Source: Rufibacter latericius
Lineage (GTDB): Bacteria; Bacteroidota; Bacteroidia; Cytophagales; Hymenobacteraceae
Length of the DNA: 64,000 nt
Assembly (NCBI RefSeq): GCF_003721515.1
Contig: NZ_RJJD01000008.1
Location: forward strand, 627,666 to 691,665
Direction: 5' to 3'
Part shown: positions 51,988 through 62,089 of the stretch, one piece after another
Layout: each line of letters begins with the position of its first letter
How positions within the stretch are numbered: position 1 is the stretch's first letter
The notes under the pieces: generated by a model
Seen by the model: the letters and a program-made list of their open reading frames with translations, nothing else
Databases searched by the model: none
What the model was told of the DNA's origin: nothing
Translations under genes and position numbers: made by a program

Positions 51988-52386
51988 TTAATACACGTAA
52001 CACAACACTTCACCACCTACATTAAGGCCTTTCGCCTCTTTGTCAGTGATGACACCTTTTGAGGTTGAAAGGATGGCAACGCCATAACCATTCAACACAC
52101 GTGGCATCTCATCAAGATGCACATACTTACGGAGTCCCGGCTTACTGACTCTCTCAAGTTTCACGATAGCAGACTGCTTAGTAGCGGGATCATACTTCAA
52201 GGCAATTTTAATTGAACCCTGAACTGAACTATCATCGAACTTGTAACTCTGAATATAACCTTTCTCGTAAAGAACTTTGGTTAATTCCTTTTTTATTTTG
52301 CTAGCCGGAATTTCAACTACCCGGTGGTTTGCCTTAATGGCATTCCGTAGTCTAGTTAAATAATCTGCTATCGGATCTGAATGCAT
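51988..52386 (-). CDS. rpsH: Ribosomal protein uS8
   Basis: A 132-residue protein organising the 30S platform through 16S helix 21. Family motifs: DPIADYLTRLRNAIKANHRVVEIPASKIK, and the C-terminal LNGYGVAILSTSKGVITDKEAKGLNVGGEVLCYVY. In E. coli S8 represses the spc operon; no S8-like operator was confirmed here. Its start is preceded by an unusual 86-bp gap containing a -7-type box. Confidence 0.98.
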   Translation of the reverse strand: MHSDPIADYLTRLRNAIKANHRVVEIPASKIKKELTKVLYEKGYIQSYKFDDSSVQGSIKIALKYDPATKQSAIVKLERVSKPGLRKYVHLDEMPRVLNGYGVAILSTSKGVITDKEAKGLNVGGEVLCYVY

Positions 52387-52425
52387 TAGACTATAATTTT
52401 AGATTCCGCTCTTTTTAAGGAGCCG

Positions 52426-52433
52426 CAAAGATA
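52426..52433 (-). promoter_or_regulatory. -7-type box between rpsN and rpsH
   Basis: TATCTTTG on the minus strand, an exact TAnnTTTG, in the only sizeable gap of the spc run (52387-52472), 40 bp before the rpsH start. No clear -33 TTG. Confidence 0.4.
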
Positions 52434-52472
52434 CTAATGTTTTCCTAACTATAATAGTTATAGGAGTAATAA

Positions 52473-52742
52473 TTACCAACTAGCCTTCGTCACTCCAGGA
52501 ATCTTGCCGGCAGAAGCCATCTCTCTGAACGTAACACGAGAGATGCCAAACTTACGCATATAGCCTCTTGGACGTCCGGTTAATTTGCATCTGTTGTGCA
52601 ACCGAACTGGAGAAGCATCTTTTGGCAATTTATCTAGAGCTTCATAATCGCCAGCAGCTTTTAACTGAGCTCTTTTAGCTGCATATTTAGCAACTAACTT
52701 TTGTCTCTTGAGCTCTCTTGCTTTTGCTGATTCTTTAGCCAT
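52473..52742 (-). CDS. rpsN: Ribosomal protein uS14, zinc-free form
   Basis: An 89-residue 30S head protein of the long, zinc-independent type, with only one cysteine ([15 protein letters not shown]) in place of the two CxxC pairs of the 61-residue form. C-terminus [24 protein letters not shown] matches the family. It is followed by the 86-bp gap ahead of rpsH, the longest between spc genes. Confidence 0.97.
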   Translation of the reverse strand: MAKESAKARELKRQKLVAKYAAKRAQLKAAGDYEALDKLPKDASPVRLHNRCKLTGRPRGYMRKFGISRVTFREMASAGKIPGVTKASW

Positions 52743-52746
52743 TTTC

Positions 52747-53298
52747 TTATTTCTTTAAATTTGCGAACGGTAAACCAAAGCCTTTCAATAACTCCAAGCT
52801 TTCTTCATCAGTAGAAGCAGTAGTTACGAAAGTGATATCCATACCAGCGATAGACTTGATCTTGTCAATGCTGATCTCAGGGAAAATGATCTGCTCTTTA
52901 ACCCCTAATGTATAGTTACCACGTCCGTCAAAACCTTTGTCGCTGATACCTTTGAAGTCACGTACCCGTGGAAGGGCAATGGTTACCAAACGGTCAAGAA
53001 ACTCGTACATCTTTTCGCCACGCAGGGTAACACGGGCACCAATTGGCATACCTTCTCTCAACTTGAAGTTAGAGATAGAGTTTTTTGCTTTGGTTTGCAC
53101 GGCCTTCTGACCAGCGATGATGGTTAACTCATCTACTCCAATGTCAACCAGTTTCTTATCTGCCACGGCATTACCAATACCTCTGTTGATGCTGATTTTG
53201 GTAATCTTTGGCACTTGCATTATGCTCTTGTATTGAAATTTCTCTTTCAATGCAGGCACAATCTCTTTTGAATATTTCTCTTTTAGTCTAGCTGCCAT
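52747..53298 (-). CDS. rplE: Ribosomal protein uL5
   Basis: A 183-residue 5S-rRNA-binding protein of the central protuberance. Key segments: [62 protein letters not shown] and the C-terminal [22 protein letters not shown]-like region. Between rplX and rpsN with 1-4 bp gaps. Confidence 0.98.
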   Translation of the reverse strand: MAARLKEKYSKEIVPALKEKFQYKSIMQVPKITKISINRGIGNAVADKKLVDIGVDELTIIAGQKAVQTKAKNSISNFKLREGMPIGARVTLRGEKMYEFLDRLVTIALPRVRDFKGISDKGFDGRGNYTLGVKEQIIFPEISIDKIKSIAGMDITFVTTASTDEESLELLKGFGLPFANLKK

Positions 53299-53299
53299 G

Positions 53300-53623
53300 T
53301 TAGATTAAGTTTCCAGTTTTTTTGGAATAACGTTGAAGCTTACCATCATTGTTCAGCTTCTTACCGGTTCTGGTGGCAACATTAGTAGCAGGCTCAACTA
53401 CCATGACATTGCTGGCATGGATAGGAGCTTCTAATTTCACAATACCACCATTCGGGTTTTTAGCACTTGGCTTTTGGTGCTTAGATACCAGGTTCAAACC
53501 TTCTACTACAATCTTTTGCTTATCTGTAAGCACAGACGTAACAGTTCCTGTTTTGCCTTTATCATCACCAGCGATCACTTTAACAGTGTCGCCTTTCTTC
53601 ACATGAAGTTTATGCTTTGACAT
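53300..53623 (-). CDS. rplX: Ribosomal protein uL24
   Basis: A 107-residue 50S assembly initiator with a KOW domain at the N-terminus ([22 protein letters not shown]) and a C-terminal [16 protein letters not shown] segment. Lies 20 bp after rplN and 1 bp before rplE. Confidence 0.97.
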   Translation of the reverse strand: MSKHKLHVKKGDTVKVIAGDDKGKTGTVTSVLTDKQKIVVEGLNLVSKHQKPSAKNPNGGIVKLEAPIHASNVMVVEPATNVATRTGKKLNNDGKLQRYSKKTGNLI

Positions 53624-53643
53624 CTTGTTTTCTTTTCTCGTGT

Positions 53644-54012
53644 TTAAATTACTTCAGGAGCCAAAGAAACAATTTTCATAAACTGTCTTTCACGTAACTC
53701 ACGGGCAACTGGCCCAAAGATACGCGTACCACGTGGCTCATCGTTGTTGTTCAATAACACGGCTGCGTTATCATCAAAACGAATGTAAGAACCGTCTTTC
53801 CGACGAACTTCTTTCTTGGTGCGAACAATCACAGCTTTGTGAACAGTTCCCTTTTTTACGTTTCCTGAGGAAAGAGCAGATTTTACGGTAACAACAATTT
53901 TATCACCAACAGAGGCGTATTTTTTTCCTGTTCCACCCAGTACCCGGATGCACAGAACCTCTTTTGCTCCGCTGTTATCAGCAACAGTAAGTCTTGATTC
54001 TTGTTGTATCAT
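53644..54012 (-). CDS. rplN: Ribosomal protein uL14
   Basis: A 122-residue 50S interface protein, very conserved: [27 protein letters not shown], then [29 protein letters not shown] and [25 protein letters not shown]. Member of bridge B8. 1 bp after rpsQ. Confidence 0.98.
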   Translation of the reverse strand: MIQQESRLTVADNSGAKEVLCIRVLGGTGKKYASVGDKIVVTVKSALSSGNVKKGTVHKAVIVRTKKEVRRKDGSYIRFDDNAAVLLNNNDEPRGTRIFGPVARELRERQFMKIVSLAPEVI

Positions 54013-54013
54013 C

Positions 54014-54271
54014 TTATTTAGCTCTTTCTACGATTTCAATTAAGCGCCAGCACTTGTTCTTGCTCAAAGGTCTGGTTTCCATGATGCGTACAGTATCTCC
54101 GATACCGCACTCGTTGTTCTCATCATGTGCCATGAACTTCTTGGACTTGGTAACAAACTTCCCGTAAATAGGGTGTTTTACTTTGCTCTCAACAATAACA
54201 GTGATGGATTTCTCCATCTTGTTACTTACCACGCGTCCAGTTTTTTCTTTTCTTAGATTTCTCGTCTCCAT
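54014..54271 (-). CDS. rpsQ: Ribosomal protein uS17
   Basis: An 85-residue OB-fold protein of the 30S body. It shows [22 protein letters not shown] and [35 protein letters not shown], matching the family at normal length. Between rpmC and rplN. Confidence 0.97.
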   Translation of the reverse strand: METRNLRKEKTGRVVSNKMEKSITVIVESKVKHPIYGKFVTKSKKFMAHDENNECGIGDTVRIMETRPLSKNKCWRLIEIVERAK

Positions 54272-54282
54272 GGTTTTTAATT

Positions 54283-54477
54283 TTAGCCATTGAGCTCTAG
54301 AGAACGCAGTTGCGTTTCTAGTCTGGCGATGGTTTTTCTTGTATGCTTAATTCTGGAAGGATTCTCAAGCGGAGAGATAGCATGAGCAAACTTCAAGTTC
54401 ACTAAGTTGTTTCTCTCAGTTGTAAGTTGCTCTTTCACTTCATTAAGTGAAAGAGCTTTGATTTCAGATTGCTTCAT
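54283..54477 (-). CDS. rpmC: Ribosomal protein uL29
   Basis: A 64-residue protein at the exit tunnel rim, a docking point for trigger factor and SRP. Family hairpin: [40 protein letters not shown] and [15 protein letters not shown]. 2 bp after rplP, 11 bp before rpsQ. Confidence 0.96.
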   Translation of the reverse strand: MKQSEIKALSLNEVKEQLTTERNNLVNLKFAHAISPLENPSRIKHTRKTIARLETQLRSLELNG

Positions 54478-54479
54478 GA

Positions 54480-54902
54480 CTATTTCTCAACGTAATCTCT
54501 ACGTACTACAAATTTAGTTCTTACTGGTAGCTTTTGAGCAGCCAGTCGTAAAGACTCTTGAGCTACTTCTAGCGACACTCCATCAGATTCAAACATGATG
54601 GTACCTGGTTTAACCACAGCTACCCAGTACTCTGGAGATCCTTTACCCTTACCCATACGCACCTCTGCAGGCTTCTTAGTGATAGGCTTGTCAGGGAAAA
54701 TACGAATCCATACTTGGCCTTCCCGTTTCATGGCACGAGTCATTGCGATACGTGCTGCTTCAATCTGACGAGCGGTGATCCAAGAGGCTTCTAATGATTT
54801 GATCGCGAAAGATCCAAAGGAGATTGTGCTTCCTCTGTGCGCAAGACCAGTTACCCGGCCCTTTTGCATCTTTCTATATTTAGTTCTTTTCGGCTGTAAC
54901 AT
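54480..54902 (-). CDS. rplP: Ribosomal protein uL16
   Basis: A 140-residue 50S protein that helps place A-site tRNA. Signatures: [59 protein letters not shown]. The Arg81-type hydroxylation site region (KGKGSPEYW) is intact. Follows the long C-terminal tail of rpsC. Confidence 0.98.
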   Translation of the reverse strand: MLQPKRTKYRKMQKGRVTGLAHRGSTISFGSFAIKSLEASWITARQIEAARIAMTRAMKREGQVWIRIFPDKPITKKPAEVRMGKGKGSPEYWVAVVKPGTIMFESDGVSLEVAQESLRLAAQKLPVRTKFVVRRDYVEK

Positions 54903-54928
54903 TTCTTAAATTCCTAAAAGTTGAACAA

Positions 54929-55732
54929 CTACTTGCGCTTGTTAGGTCCACCCCCGCCGCGCTTCTGGTTTGAATCACCAGGACGCTTGTTGCGGTTGTT
55001 GTCTCTACGGTCGCCGCGATCATTTCCACCTCTCTCGCTTCTTTCGTTGCGAGGTCCAGCAGACTGACCACCACTTTGTTGACCAGCGTTAGGAGATAAG
55101 TCACGCTTACCGAATACTTCTCCTTTGAAGATCCACACTTTGATACCTAATTTACCGTACACGGTCTGAGCTTCTGATAAAGCATAATCAATATCAGCTC
55201 TCAAGGTATGCAAAGGAGTACGTCCTTCTTTGTAGTGTTCGGTACGGGCCATTTCAGCACCGCCTAAACGGCCAGAAACCTGGATCTTGATACCTTCAGC
55301 ACCAACTCTGATGGCAGAAGCGATGGCTTGTTTCATAGCTCTTCTGAAAGAGATACGAGCCTGCAATTGCTGAGCTACTGATTCACCTACCAATTTAGCA
55401 TCCAACTCAGGGCGCTTAATTTCAAAGATGTTGATTTGAACGTCTTTGTTGGTGATTTTCTTTAGCTCTTCTTTTATTTTATCAACCTCTTGGCCACCTT
55501 TTCCAATAACCACGCCTGGACGGGCAGTGTTAATGGTGATAGTGATTCTTTTAAGAGTTCTCTCGATGATGATTTTGGAAATACCTCCTTTTGGGATACG
55601 GGCAAGGATGTATTTACGGATCTTTTCGTCTTCGATCAGTTTATCAGCGAAATCCTTTCCTCCGAACCAATTAGAGTCCCAGCCTTTAACAATACCTAGT
55701 CTTAGGCCTACTGGATTAACTTTTTGTCCCAT
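54929..55732 (-). CDS. rpsC: Ribosomal protein uS3 with basic low-complexity tail
   Basis: A 267-residue 30S head protein lining the mRNA entry channel, with KH domain ([36 protein letters not shown]) and C-terminal S3 domain ([36 protein letters not shown]). The last about 55 residues (from [10 protein letters not shown]) are a Gly/Arg/Asn/Asp tail absent from the 233-residue E. coli protein; likely disordered RNA-binding. 5 bp after rplV. Confidence 0.97.
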   Translation of the reverse strand: MGQKVNPVGLRLGIVKGWDSNWFGGKDFADKLIEDEKIRKYILARIPKGGISKIIIERTLKRITITINTARPGVVIGKGGQEVDKIKEELKKITNKDVQINIFEIKRPELDAKLVGESVAQQLQARISFRRAMKQAIASAIRVGAEGIKIQVSGRLGGAEMARTEHYKEGRTPLHTLRADIDYALSEAQTVYGKLGIKVWIFKGEVFGKRDLSPNAGQQSGGQSAGPRNERSERGGNDRGDRRDNNRNKRPGDSNQKRGGGGPNKRK

Positions 55733-55737
55733 TTTAA

Positions 55738-56124
55738 CTATTTGGCTTCGTTAGAGGTAGATGTTTCAACTGTCTCCACTTCCACTTTAGAATCAATCAC
55801 AAGTGTCACGTGGTTAGATCTCTTTCTGATTCTGTGGCCACGACCCTGCGGAGCAGGACGCAGACGCTTCAGCATCTTTCCTTCATCTACTCTAATCTCT
55901 TTAATATATAGATTAGCATCCTCGATGCGGGCATCTTCGTTAGCTGCTTGCCAGTTAGATAAAGCAGATAAAAGAAGTTTCTCCAGTTTAGGAGCGCCGG
56001 CATTTGGTGTAAATTTAAGCAAACCTAATGCTTGGGTAACTTTTTTACCTCTGATCAAGTTCGCAACCAATCTCATCTTACGCGGTGAGCTTGGTACATT
56101 GTTTAATTTAGCTACCGCTTCCAT
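55738..56124 (-). CDS. rplV: Ribosomal protein uL22
   Basis: A 128-residue protein whose hairpin lines the exit tunnel. Family segments: [54 protein letters not shown] and the tunnel hairpin [23 protein letters not shown] short Val/Glu/Thr-rich C-terminal extension follows. Its ATG shares a base with the rpsS stop. Confidence 0.97.
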   Translation of the reverse strand: MEAVAKLNNVPSSPRKMRLVANLIRGKKVTQALGLLKFTPNAGAPKLEKLLLSALSNWQAANEDARIEDANLYIKEIRVDEGKMLKRLRPAPQGRGHRIRKRSNHVTLVIDSKVEVETVETSTSNEAK

Positions 56125-56402
56125 TATCTTTTACCTTTATCTTTCTTAGCAATATGGCCTCTGAAGTTTCGGGTAGGAGCGAATTCGCCTAGTTTGTGAC
56201 CTACCATGTTCTCTGTTACATACACCGGAATGAATTTGTTCCCGTTGTGAACAGCAAACGTATGACCAACGAAATCTGGGGAGATCATGGAACGGCGTGA
56301 CCAAGTTTTGATCACTGCTTTCTTTCCAGACTCATCCATTGTCTGCACTTTTCTATCGAGCCTGTAGTCAATATAAGGCCCTTTTTTTAATGATCTTGCC
56401 AT
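56124..56402 (-). CDS. rpsS: Ribosomal protein uS19
   Basis: A 92-residue 30S head protein with [64 protein letters not shown]. Complete, standard length, between rplB and rplV with tight spacing. Confidence 0.98.
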   Translation of the reverse strand: MARSLKKGPYIDYRLDRKVQTMDESGKKAVIKTWSRRSMISPDFVGHTFAVHNGNKFIPVYVTENMVGHKLGEFAPTRNFRGHIAKKDKGKR

Positions 56403-56405
56403 TAC

Positions 56406-57230
56406 TTATTTCTTCCTTCTATTAACAATCAGGTTCTCGGAGAATTTATTTTTGTTTCTGGTTTTCTGACCTTTTGCGTAAAGACCTTTACGTGATCTTG
56501 GGTGACCTCCAGATGACTTACCTTCACCACCGCCCATTGGGTGATCTACAGGGTTCATGGCAACACCTCTTACTCTTGGTCTGATACCCATCCATCTGCT
56601 ACGTCCAGCTTTACCAAGCTTCACGTTCATGTGGTCAGCGTTCGAAACAGTACCTACGGTAGCCATACAGTTTACCAGTACCATTCTCATCTCACCGGAA
56701 GGTAATTTCAAGGTAGCGTAACGGCCTTCACGGGCTACCAACTGTGCATAAGAACCTGCACTTCTTGCCAGTACCGCTCCTTGGCCTGGAGCTAACTCTA
56801 TGTTGTGAACGATTGTACCCAGAGGAATGTCAGATAACGGCAAAGCGTTACCAACTTCTGGTGCAACACCAGGTCCTGAAACTACAGTCGCATCCACAGC
56901 CAAGCCTGCTGGAGCAATGATATAAGCTTTTTCGCCGTCTGCATAGAACAACAAGGCAATACGTGCTGTTCTGTTTGGATCGTACTCAATCGCTTTCACC
57001 GTTGCAGGAACTCCGTACTTCTGTCTTTTGAAGTCGATGATACGGAATTTTTGTTTGTGACCACCGCCTGTGTAGCGCATGGTCATTCTTCCTGAATCGT
57101 TGCGTCCACCAGATTTTTTCTTGGATGCCAACAAAGATTTCTCAGGCTCGCTCTTCGTGATCTCAGTGAAGGCAGGCGCTACTCTAAATCTTTGACCTGG
57201 TGTTGTCGGTCTTAGTTTTCTTAATGCCAT
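56406..57230 (-). CDS. rplB: Ribosomal protein uL2
   Basis: A 274-residue core 50S protein needed for peptidyl transfer and subunit joining. Features: [16 protein letters not shown] start, [23 protein letters not shown], and the C-terminal [21 protein letters not shown] loop with the conserved His. Between rplW and rpsS. Confidence 0.98.
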   Translation of the reverse strand: MALRKLRPTTPGQRFRVAPAFTEITKSEPEKSLLASKKKSGGRNDSGRMTMRYTGGGHKQKFRIIDFKRQKYGVPATVKAIEYDPNRTARIALLFYADGEKAYIIAPAGLAVDATVVSGPGVAPEVGNALPLSDIPLGTIVHNIELAPGQGAVLARSAGSYAQLVAREGRYATLKLPSGEMRMVLVNCMATVGTVSNADHMNVKLGKAGRSRWMGIRPRVRGVAMNPVDHPMGGGEGKSSGGHPRSRKGLYAKGQKTRNKNKFSENLIVNRRKK

Positions 57231-57242
57231 TCTATTATTTGC

Positions 57243-57530
57243 TTATATACCGCTATAGAAATCGATTACTTCCCCTGCTTTCAAAGTAACAATCGCCTTC
57301 TTAGAGGATACGGTACGTCCGGTTACAACACCAGACTTGGTGTTGCGAGACTTCAATTTTCCTTGGGTTCTCATGGTAGAGATTTTCTCTACTGTAACAC
57401 CGTAACGTGATTGGATCGCTTTCTTGATCTCAATCTTATTTGCTTTTCTATCAACCTCAAAAGCGTATTTACCTACTTCGTTCAAAGCGGTAAGCTTCTC
57501 AGTCAATAATGGTCTTTTCAGGATACTCAT
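57243..57530 (-). CDS. rplW: Ribosomal protein uL23
   Basis: A 95-residue exit-site protein that anchors SRP and trigger factor. Family features: LKRPLLTEKLTALNEVGKYAFEVDRKANKIEIKKAIQSRYGVTVEKI and the C-terminal KAIVTLKAGEVIDFYSGI. Start shares its base with the rplD stop. Confidence 0.97.
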   Translation of the reverse strand: MSILKRPLLTEKLTALNEVGKYAFEVDRKANKIEIKKAIQSRYGVTVEKISTMRTQGKLKSRNTKSGVVTGRTVSSKKAIVTLKAGEVIDFYSGI

Positions 57531-58162
57531 TATTTCGATGTGTAAATTTCTTCAAAAACAGAAAGAGATTCCTCTAAACAAACTACTTTGTCTGCGTTCA
57601 ACAAGTCATAAGTTGTCAAAGCACCAGGAGTAGCTACTTTTACCTTTGACAGGTTTCTGCTTGACAGAACCACATTGGTATCAGCTTCTTTGGTAACGAT
57701 CAACGTTTTTCTTTCTCCTACTTTCAGACCTTGCAGGATTGCTGCAAATGTTTTTGTTTTTGGAGTATCAATGGTGATGTTATCCACTAACACCAGACGC
57801 TCATCTTTCGCTAATTGAGAAAGTGCAGAAAGTCTAGCTAAAGACTTCAACTTCTTGTTTAATTTGAAGCTATAGTTTCTAGGTTTTGGACCGAATACAC
57901 GACCACCGCCTACAAACACTGGTGATTTCAAAGAGCCAGCTCTTGCTCCACCAGTACCCTTTTGACGTTTGATCTTCTTGGTTGAACCAGCTACCTCAGC
58001 ACGCTCTTTTGATTTGTGAGTACCTTGACGTTGGTTAGCTAAGTATTGCTTAACATCCAGATACATGGCGTGTTCGTTAGGCTCAACCCCAAACACAGAC
58101 GCAGGAAGGGTTACTTTCCTTCCGGTATCTTCGCCTTTACTATTGAAAACTGATAGCTCCAT
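57530..58162 (-). CDS. rplD: Ribosomal protein uL4
   Basis: A 210-residue 50S protein with an extended loop lining the tunnel ([41 protein letters not shown]). I use ATG at 58162 ([14 protein letters not shown]), 1 bp after the rplC stop; a longer frame would overlap rplC. In gamma-proteobacteria L4 controls its own operon; only a short 5' leader (about 60 nt) precedes rplC here. Confidence 0.97.
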   Translation of the reverse strand: MELSVFNSKGEDTGRKVTLPASVFGVEPNEHAMYLDVKQYLANQRQGTHKSKERAEVAGSTKKIKRQKGTGGARAGSLKSPVFVGGGRVFGPKPRNYSFKLNKKLKSLARLSALSQLAKDERLVLVDNITIDTPKTKTFAAILQGLKVGERKTLIVTKEADTNVVLSSRNLSKVKVATPGALTTYDLLNADKVVCLEESLSVFEEIYTSK

Positions 58163-58163
58163 C

Positions 58164-58784
58164 TTATTTCTCAACTACAATAAATGAATTTTTAGCGCCC
58201 GGGATAGAACCGCTAACTACAAGTAAATTTTGCTCTGGCATAATACGTAACACGCGCAGGTTTTGAACCTTCACACGGTCACCGCCCATTCTACCAGCCA
58301 TGCGCATTCCTTTGAATACCCGTGATGGCCAAGAGCAGGCTCCAATTGAACCAGGGTGACGTGCTCTGTTGTGCTGACCGTGAGTCTGGCCACCAACACC
58401 ACTAAAGTTGTAACGCTTTACAACCCCTTGGAAACCTTTACCTTTTGAAGTGCCAACTACATCAACGAATTCGCCTTCTTCAAACAGGTTTACATCTACT
58501 GAATCTCCCAGTGAGAAAGAAGCTACGTCTTCCAGTCTGAACTCTACCAACTTTTTCTTAGCGGTAGTGTTTGCTTTCGCGAAGTGTCCGGCAAGCGCCT
58601 TGCTTACTCTTTTAACCTTCTTCTCTCCGTACCCAAGCTGAACAGCTGTATAGCCGTCTGTTTCTTGCGTTTTAACCTGAGTTACTACGCATGGTCCTGC
58701 TTGAATCAAAGTACAGGCCACGCTCTTCCCTTCAGGAGTGAAGAGGCTTGTCATTCCGATCTTTTTACCGATAATTCCAGGCAT
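58164..58784 (-). CDS. rplC: Ribosomal protein uL3
   Basis: A 206-residue 50S protein reaching the peptidyl-transferase centre. Segments: [90 protein letters not shown]. First gene of its transcript, behind a promoter at 58849-58879, and separated from rpsJ by 406 bp. Confidence 0.98.
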   Translation of the reverse strand: MPGIIGKKIGMTSLFTPEGKSVACTLIQAGPCVVTQVKTQETDGYTAVQLGYGEKKVKRVSKALAGHFAKANTTAKKKLVEFRLEDVASFSLGDSVDVNLFEEGEFVDVVGTSKGKGFQGVVKRYNFSGVGGQTHGQHNRARHPGSIGACSWPSRVFKGMRMAGRMGGDRVKVQNLRVLRIMPEQNLLVVSGSIPGAKNSFIVVEK

Positions 58785-58848
58785 TCTACTTTTTTATTTA
58801 AACAATTAAAATTAACTACCCGTAATAGGGGGTCTATTTTCGGGAGTG

Positions 58849-58879
58849 CAAAGTTCTATATTTAATTTTTATTTTACAA
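58849..58879 (-). promoter_or_regulatory. Promoter of the rplC-led ribosomal operon
   Basis: Minus strand: TTG at 58877-58879, a 20-bp A/T-rich spacer, and GAACTTTG at 58849-58856 (close to TAnnTTTG). The rplC ATG is 65 bp downstream. Confidence 0.55.
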
Positions 58880-58999
58880 GCCCTGCTAAATTATTTGTTT
58901 TCAGATACTAATGTATTTTCATCCATGTATCTCGCTGCCTGTAAATTTTGAGTAGCCCTTTAACTCTCATCTTTCCTAAATGATTCCTTCCTCTTCCCT

Positions 59000-59035
59000 G
59001 TTTTCAGCTTAGATTTTGAAAAACAGGCTCTAAAC
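59000..59035. repeat. 3'-end palindrome, copy 20
   Basis: GTTTTCAGCTTAGATTTTG followed by AAAAACAGGCTCTAAAC; right half close to consensus, left half drifted. About 155 bp downstream of rpsJ. Confidence 0.6.
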
Positions 59036-59087
59036 GGAAGAATTTTCCTTGCACCTCTTTTTTTGGAAGTAAATAACTTTCAGGAAA

Positions 59088-59122
59088 GTTTTTAGCTTCT
59101 TTTCCGAAAACAGACTTAAAAC
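59088..59122. repeat. 3'-end palindrome, copy 21
   Basis: GTTTTTAGCTTCTTTTCC followed by GAAAACAGACTTAAAAC, about 70 bp downstream of rpsJ, just past the terminator. Confidence 0.75.
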
Positions 59123-59143
59123 AAAGATTCACCTATACCCATA

Positions 59144-59175
59144 AAAAAAGGGAGAGGTCACCCTCTCCCTTTTTT
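59144..59175 (-). terminator. Terminator of the str operon after rpsJ
   Basis: A 14-bp stem AAAAAAGGGAGAGG / CCTCTCCCTTTTTT with a TCAC loop, 15 bp after the rpsJ stop; T run on the minus strand. Confidence 0.9.
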
Positions 59176-59190
59176 ACTTAAACTCTTTTA

Positions 59191-59496
59191 TCAAACTTTG
59201 ATTTCAACATCAACTCCGCTTGGTAATTCAAGCTTCATCAACGCATCTACCGTTTTAGAAGAAGTAGAATAGATATCTACCAATCTCTTATAGGTGCAAA
59301 GTTGGAATTGCTCTCTTGCTTTTTTGTTCACGTGAGGTGAACGTAAAACAGTGAAGATATCTTTTTCGGTAGGCAAAGGAATAGGACCACTTACGATCGC
59401 ACCAGTTGCTTTTACCGCTTTCACGATTTTCTCTGATGATTTATCAACCAGATTGTGATCGTAAGATTTCAGTTTGATTCTGATCTTTTGATTCAT
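59191..59496 (-). CDS. rpsJ: Ribosomal protein uS10
   Basis: A 101-residue 30S head protein, also a NusB partner in antitermination. Features: [38 protein letters not shown] and [28 protein letters not shown]. It is 10 bp after fusA, so it belongs to the str operon in place of opening the S10 operon. Terminator directly downstream. Confidence 0.98.
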   Translation of the reverse strand: MNQKIRIKLKSYDHNLVDKSSEKIVKAVKATGAIVSGPIPLPTEKDIFTVLRSPHVNKKAREQFQLCTYKRLVDIYSTSSKTVDALMKLELPSGVDVEIKV

Positions 59497-59506
59497 TCTA
59501 TTTCAA

Positions 59507-61606
59507 CTATTTCGAAGTCCCTTTAATTTTTGCGATGATCCCATCTGCCAGGTTCTGCGGTACTTGCTCGTAGTGTGAGAAAGTAAGTGAAGCAGTTGCT
59601 CTTCCTGAAGTAATGGTACGTAAATCAGTCACGTAACCAAACAGTTCTGATAAAGGAACATCGGCTTTCACTACCGTAGAAGTACCTTTGGTATCCATAC
59701 CTTTCATGATACCTCTTCTTCTGTTCAAGTCACCTGTAACTGGACCAGTGTATTCATCTGGAGTTACCACGTCTACTGCCATAATTGGCTCAAGAAGTTT
59801 AGGGGCACATTGCTTACCAGCTTCTTTGAAACCTGCCCGGGCAGCTAATTCAAATGACAAGGCATCAGAGTCAACGTCGTGGAAGGAACCGTGGAATAAA
59901 CGAACTTTCATGGAATCTACCGGGAAGCCGGCAAGGATACCATTCTTCATTGCTTCTTCGAAACCTTTCTGCACCGGAGGAATGAATTCTCTTGGGATCA
60001 CACCACCTACAATGGCGTTTTCAAACTCTAGACCTGTTTTCCCGTCCTCACGTGGACCCATGGTGAACACGATGTCCGCGAATTTACCACGTCCACCTGA
60101 CTGCTTCTTGTAAACCTCACGGTGTTCGAAAGACTTCGTGATGGTTTCTTTGTAAGCTACTTGAGGAGCACCTTGGTTCAATTCAACCTTGAACTCACGC
60201 TTCATACGGTCGATGATGATCTCCAAGTGAAGCTCACCCATACCTCTCAAGATGGTCTGACCAGTTTCCTCGTCAGTGTTTACCTGTAGAGTTGGATCTT
60301 CTTCGATCAACTTGGCAATGGCCATACCCATTTTATCAGAGTCAGCCTGAGTTTTAGGCTCAATAGCGTATCCGATAACTGGCTCTGGGAAGTCCATTGA
60401 TTCCAGCACGATTTTCGCATTCTGGTCGCAAAGGGTATCTCCAGTTTTGATATCCTTAAAGCCTACTACCGCTCCGATGTCACCGGCAGCCAATCTCTCG
60501 ATCTGGTTCTGCTTGTTAGCGTGCATCTGGAAGATACGGGAAATACGCTCTTTGTTGTTGGAACGGGTATTGTACACGTAAGAACCTGACTCCAGTACGC
60601 CTGAATAGGCACGTACGAAGCAAAGGCGGCCTACGTAAGGGTCAGTAGCGATTTTGAAAGCAAGACCTGCAAAAGGATCGCTTTCGCTTGGCTTACGCAC
60701 TACTTCTTCGCCAGTGTCTGGGTTTGTACCAACAATGTTGTCCTTGTCTAAAGGTGATGGAATCAAAGCCATCACATAGTCCAACATGGTTTGTACCCCT
60801 TTGTTTTTGAAAGAAGAACCGCAAAGCATTGGCACGATTGCCATGTCAATGGTTGCTTTACGAAGAGCGTTCATGATTTCAGCTTCAGTGATCGTTTCTG
60901 GATCATCAAAGTATTTCTCCATCAAAGACTCATCGTAATCTGCTACTGCTTCCAGTAACTTCTCACGGTACTCAGTAGCCTCCTCCAGCATATCGTCTGG
61001 AATTGGAACTTCTCTAAAGGTCATCCCTTTGTCGTGCTCATTCCACTCAATACCTCTGAAGTTTACCAAGTCAACTACACCTTTGAAGTCATCCTCAGCA
61101 CCAATTGGCAACTGAAGCGCTACGGCGTTGCTGCCCAGCATTTCTTTTACTTGCTTACAAACAGCAAGGAAGTCAGCTCCTGAACGGTCCATTTTGTTAA
61201 CGAAACCAATACGGGCTACTTTGTAGTTATCGGCAAGTCTCCAGTTAGTCTCAGACTGTGGCTCAACACCGTCTACTGCGCTAAACAAGAAAACCAAACC
61301 ATCCAATACACGCAGGGAACGGTTTACCTCTACGGTAAAGTCAACGTGGCCTGGCGTATCAATGATGTTGATGTGGTATTTGTCACCTCTGTAGTCCCAG
61401 TTTACAGTAGTAGCTGCAGAAGTAATGGTAATACCTCTTTCTTGCTCCTGCTCCATCCAGTCCATGGTGGCAGCTCCATCGTGTACCTCTCCTATTTTGT
61501 GGCTTACACCAGCATAGTAAAGGATACGCTCTGTAGTTGTGGTCTTACCGGCATCAATGTGCGCGGCAATACCTATGTTTCTGGTAAATTTTAAGTCTCT
61601 AGCCAT
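59507..61606 (-). CDS. fusA: Elongation factor G
   Basis: A 699-residue translocation GTPase. G1 [19 protein letters not shown], switch 1/2 region [13 protein letters not shown] and [12 protein letters not shown], and NKMDRSGAD are intact; domains II-V follow at usual lengths. Single copy here. 2 bp after rpsG, 10 bp before rpsJ. A second EF-G elsewhere cannot be excluded. Confidence 0.98.
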   Translation of the reverse strand: MARDLKFTRNIGIAAHIDAGKTTTTERILYYAGVSHKIGEVHDGAATMDWMEQEQERGITITSAATTVNWDYRGDKYHINIIDTPGHVDFTVEVNRSLRVLDGLVFLFSAVDGVEPQSETNWRLADNYKVARIGFVNKMDRSGADFLAVCKQVKEMLGSNAVALQLPIGAEDDFKGVVDLVNFRGIEWNEHDKGMTFREVPIPDDMLEEATEYREKLLEAVADYDESLMEKYFDDPETITEAEIMNALRKATIDMAIVPMLCGSSFKNKGVQTMLDYVMALIPSPLDKDNIVGTNPDTGEEVVRKPSESDPFAGLAFKIATDPYVGRLCFVRAYSGVLESGSYVYNTRSNNKERISRIFQMHANKQNQIERLAAGDIGAVVGFKDIKTGDTLCDQNAKIVLESMDFPEPVIGYAIEPKTQADSDKMGMAIAKLIEEDPTLQVNTDEETGQTILRGMGELHLEIIIDRMKREFKVELNQGAPQVAYKETITKSFEHREVYKKQSGGRGKFADIVFTMGPREDGKTGLEFENAIVGGVIPREFIPPVQKGFEEAMKNGILAGFPVDSMKVRLFHGSFHDVDSDALSFELAARAGFKEAGKQCAPKLLEPIMAVDVVTPDEYTGPVTGDLNRRRGIMKGMDTKGTSTVVKADVPLSELFGYVTDLRTITSGRATASLTFSHYEQVPQNLADGIIAKIKGTSK

Positions 61607-61608
61607 TC

Positions 61609-62076
61609 TTAGAATCTGAAATGCGAGAATGCCTTGTTGGCTTCTGCCATTCTGTGAGTATCATCTTTCTTTTTCACAGCAGCACCTTCTCCTTTGGCAG
61701 CGGCGATGATCTCACCAGCTAATTTATCCATCATGGTCTTCTCACCTCTCTTGCGAGCGTAAGAGATCATCCATTTGATACCAAGAGAAATCTTTCTATC
61801 CGGACGTACCTCAGTTGGTACCTGGAAAGTAGCACCACCTACACGGCGGGATTTTACCTCTACACCTGGCATGATATTGTTCAATGCTTTTTTCCAGGTA
61901 TCTAACCCGTTCTCTTTAGTTCTTTTCTCAACTAAATCGCAAGCATCGTAAAATATTCTGTATGCCACACTCTTTTTACCGTCTACCATCAGGTAGTTCA
62001 CAAAACGGGTAACCAGAGTCTCTTTGTATTTTGGATCAGGAAGAAGAATTCTCTTCTTTGGTTTCGCTTTTCTCAT
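61609..62076 (-). CDS. rpsG: Ribosomal protein uS7
   Basis: A 155-residue 30S head nucleation protein. Sequence [40 protein letters not shown] and [24 protein letters not shown], with C-terminal [28 protein letters not shown]. Between rpsL and fusA. In E. coli S7 represses the str operon. Confidence 0.98.
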   Translation of the reverse strand: MRKAKPKKRILLPDPKYKETLVTRFVNYLMVDGKKSVAYRIFYDACDLVEKRTKENGLDTWKKALNNIMPGVEVKSRRVGGATFQVPTEVRPDRKISLGIKWMISYARKRGEKTMMDKLAGEIIAAAKGEGAAVKKKDDTHRMAEANKAFSHFRF

Positions 62077-62089
62077 TGTCTTAACTCAA

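Larger units (their letters stand above)
58785..59190. other. Gap splitting rpsJ from the rest of the S10 operon
   Basis: 406 bp between the rplC start and the rpsJ stop. From the rpsJ side: terminator 59144-59175, dispersed palindrome copies 59088-59122 and 59000-59035, about 120 bp with nothing recognised, then the rplC promoter 58849-58879 and a leader of about 60 nt. Thus the S10 gene belongs to the str transcript, and rplC starts a new one. Confidence 0.75.
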
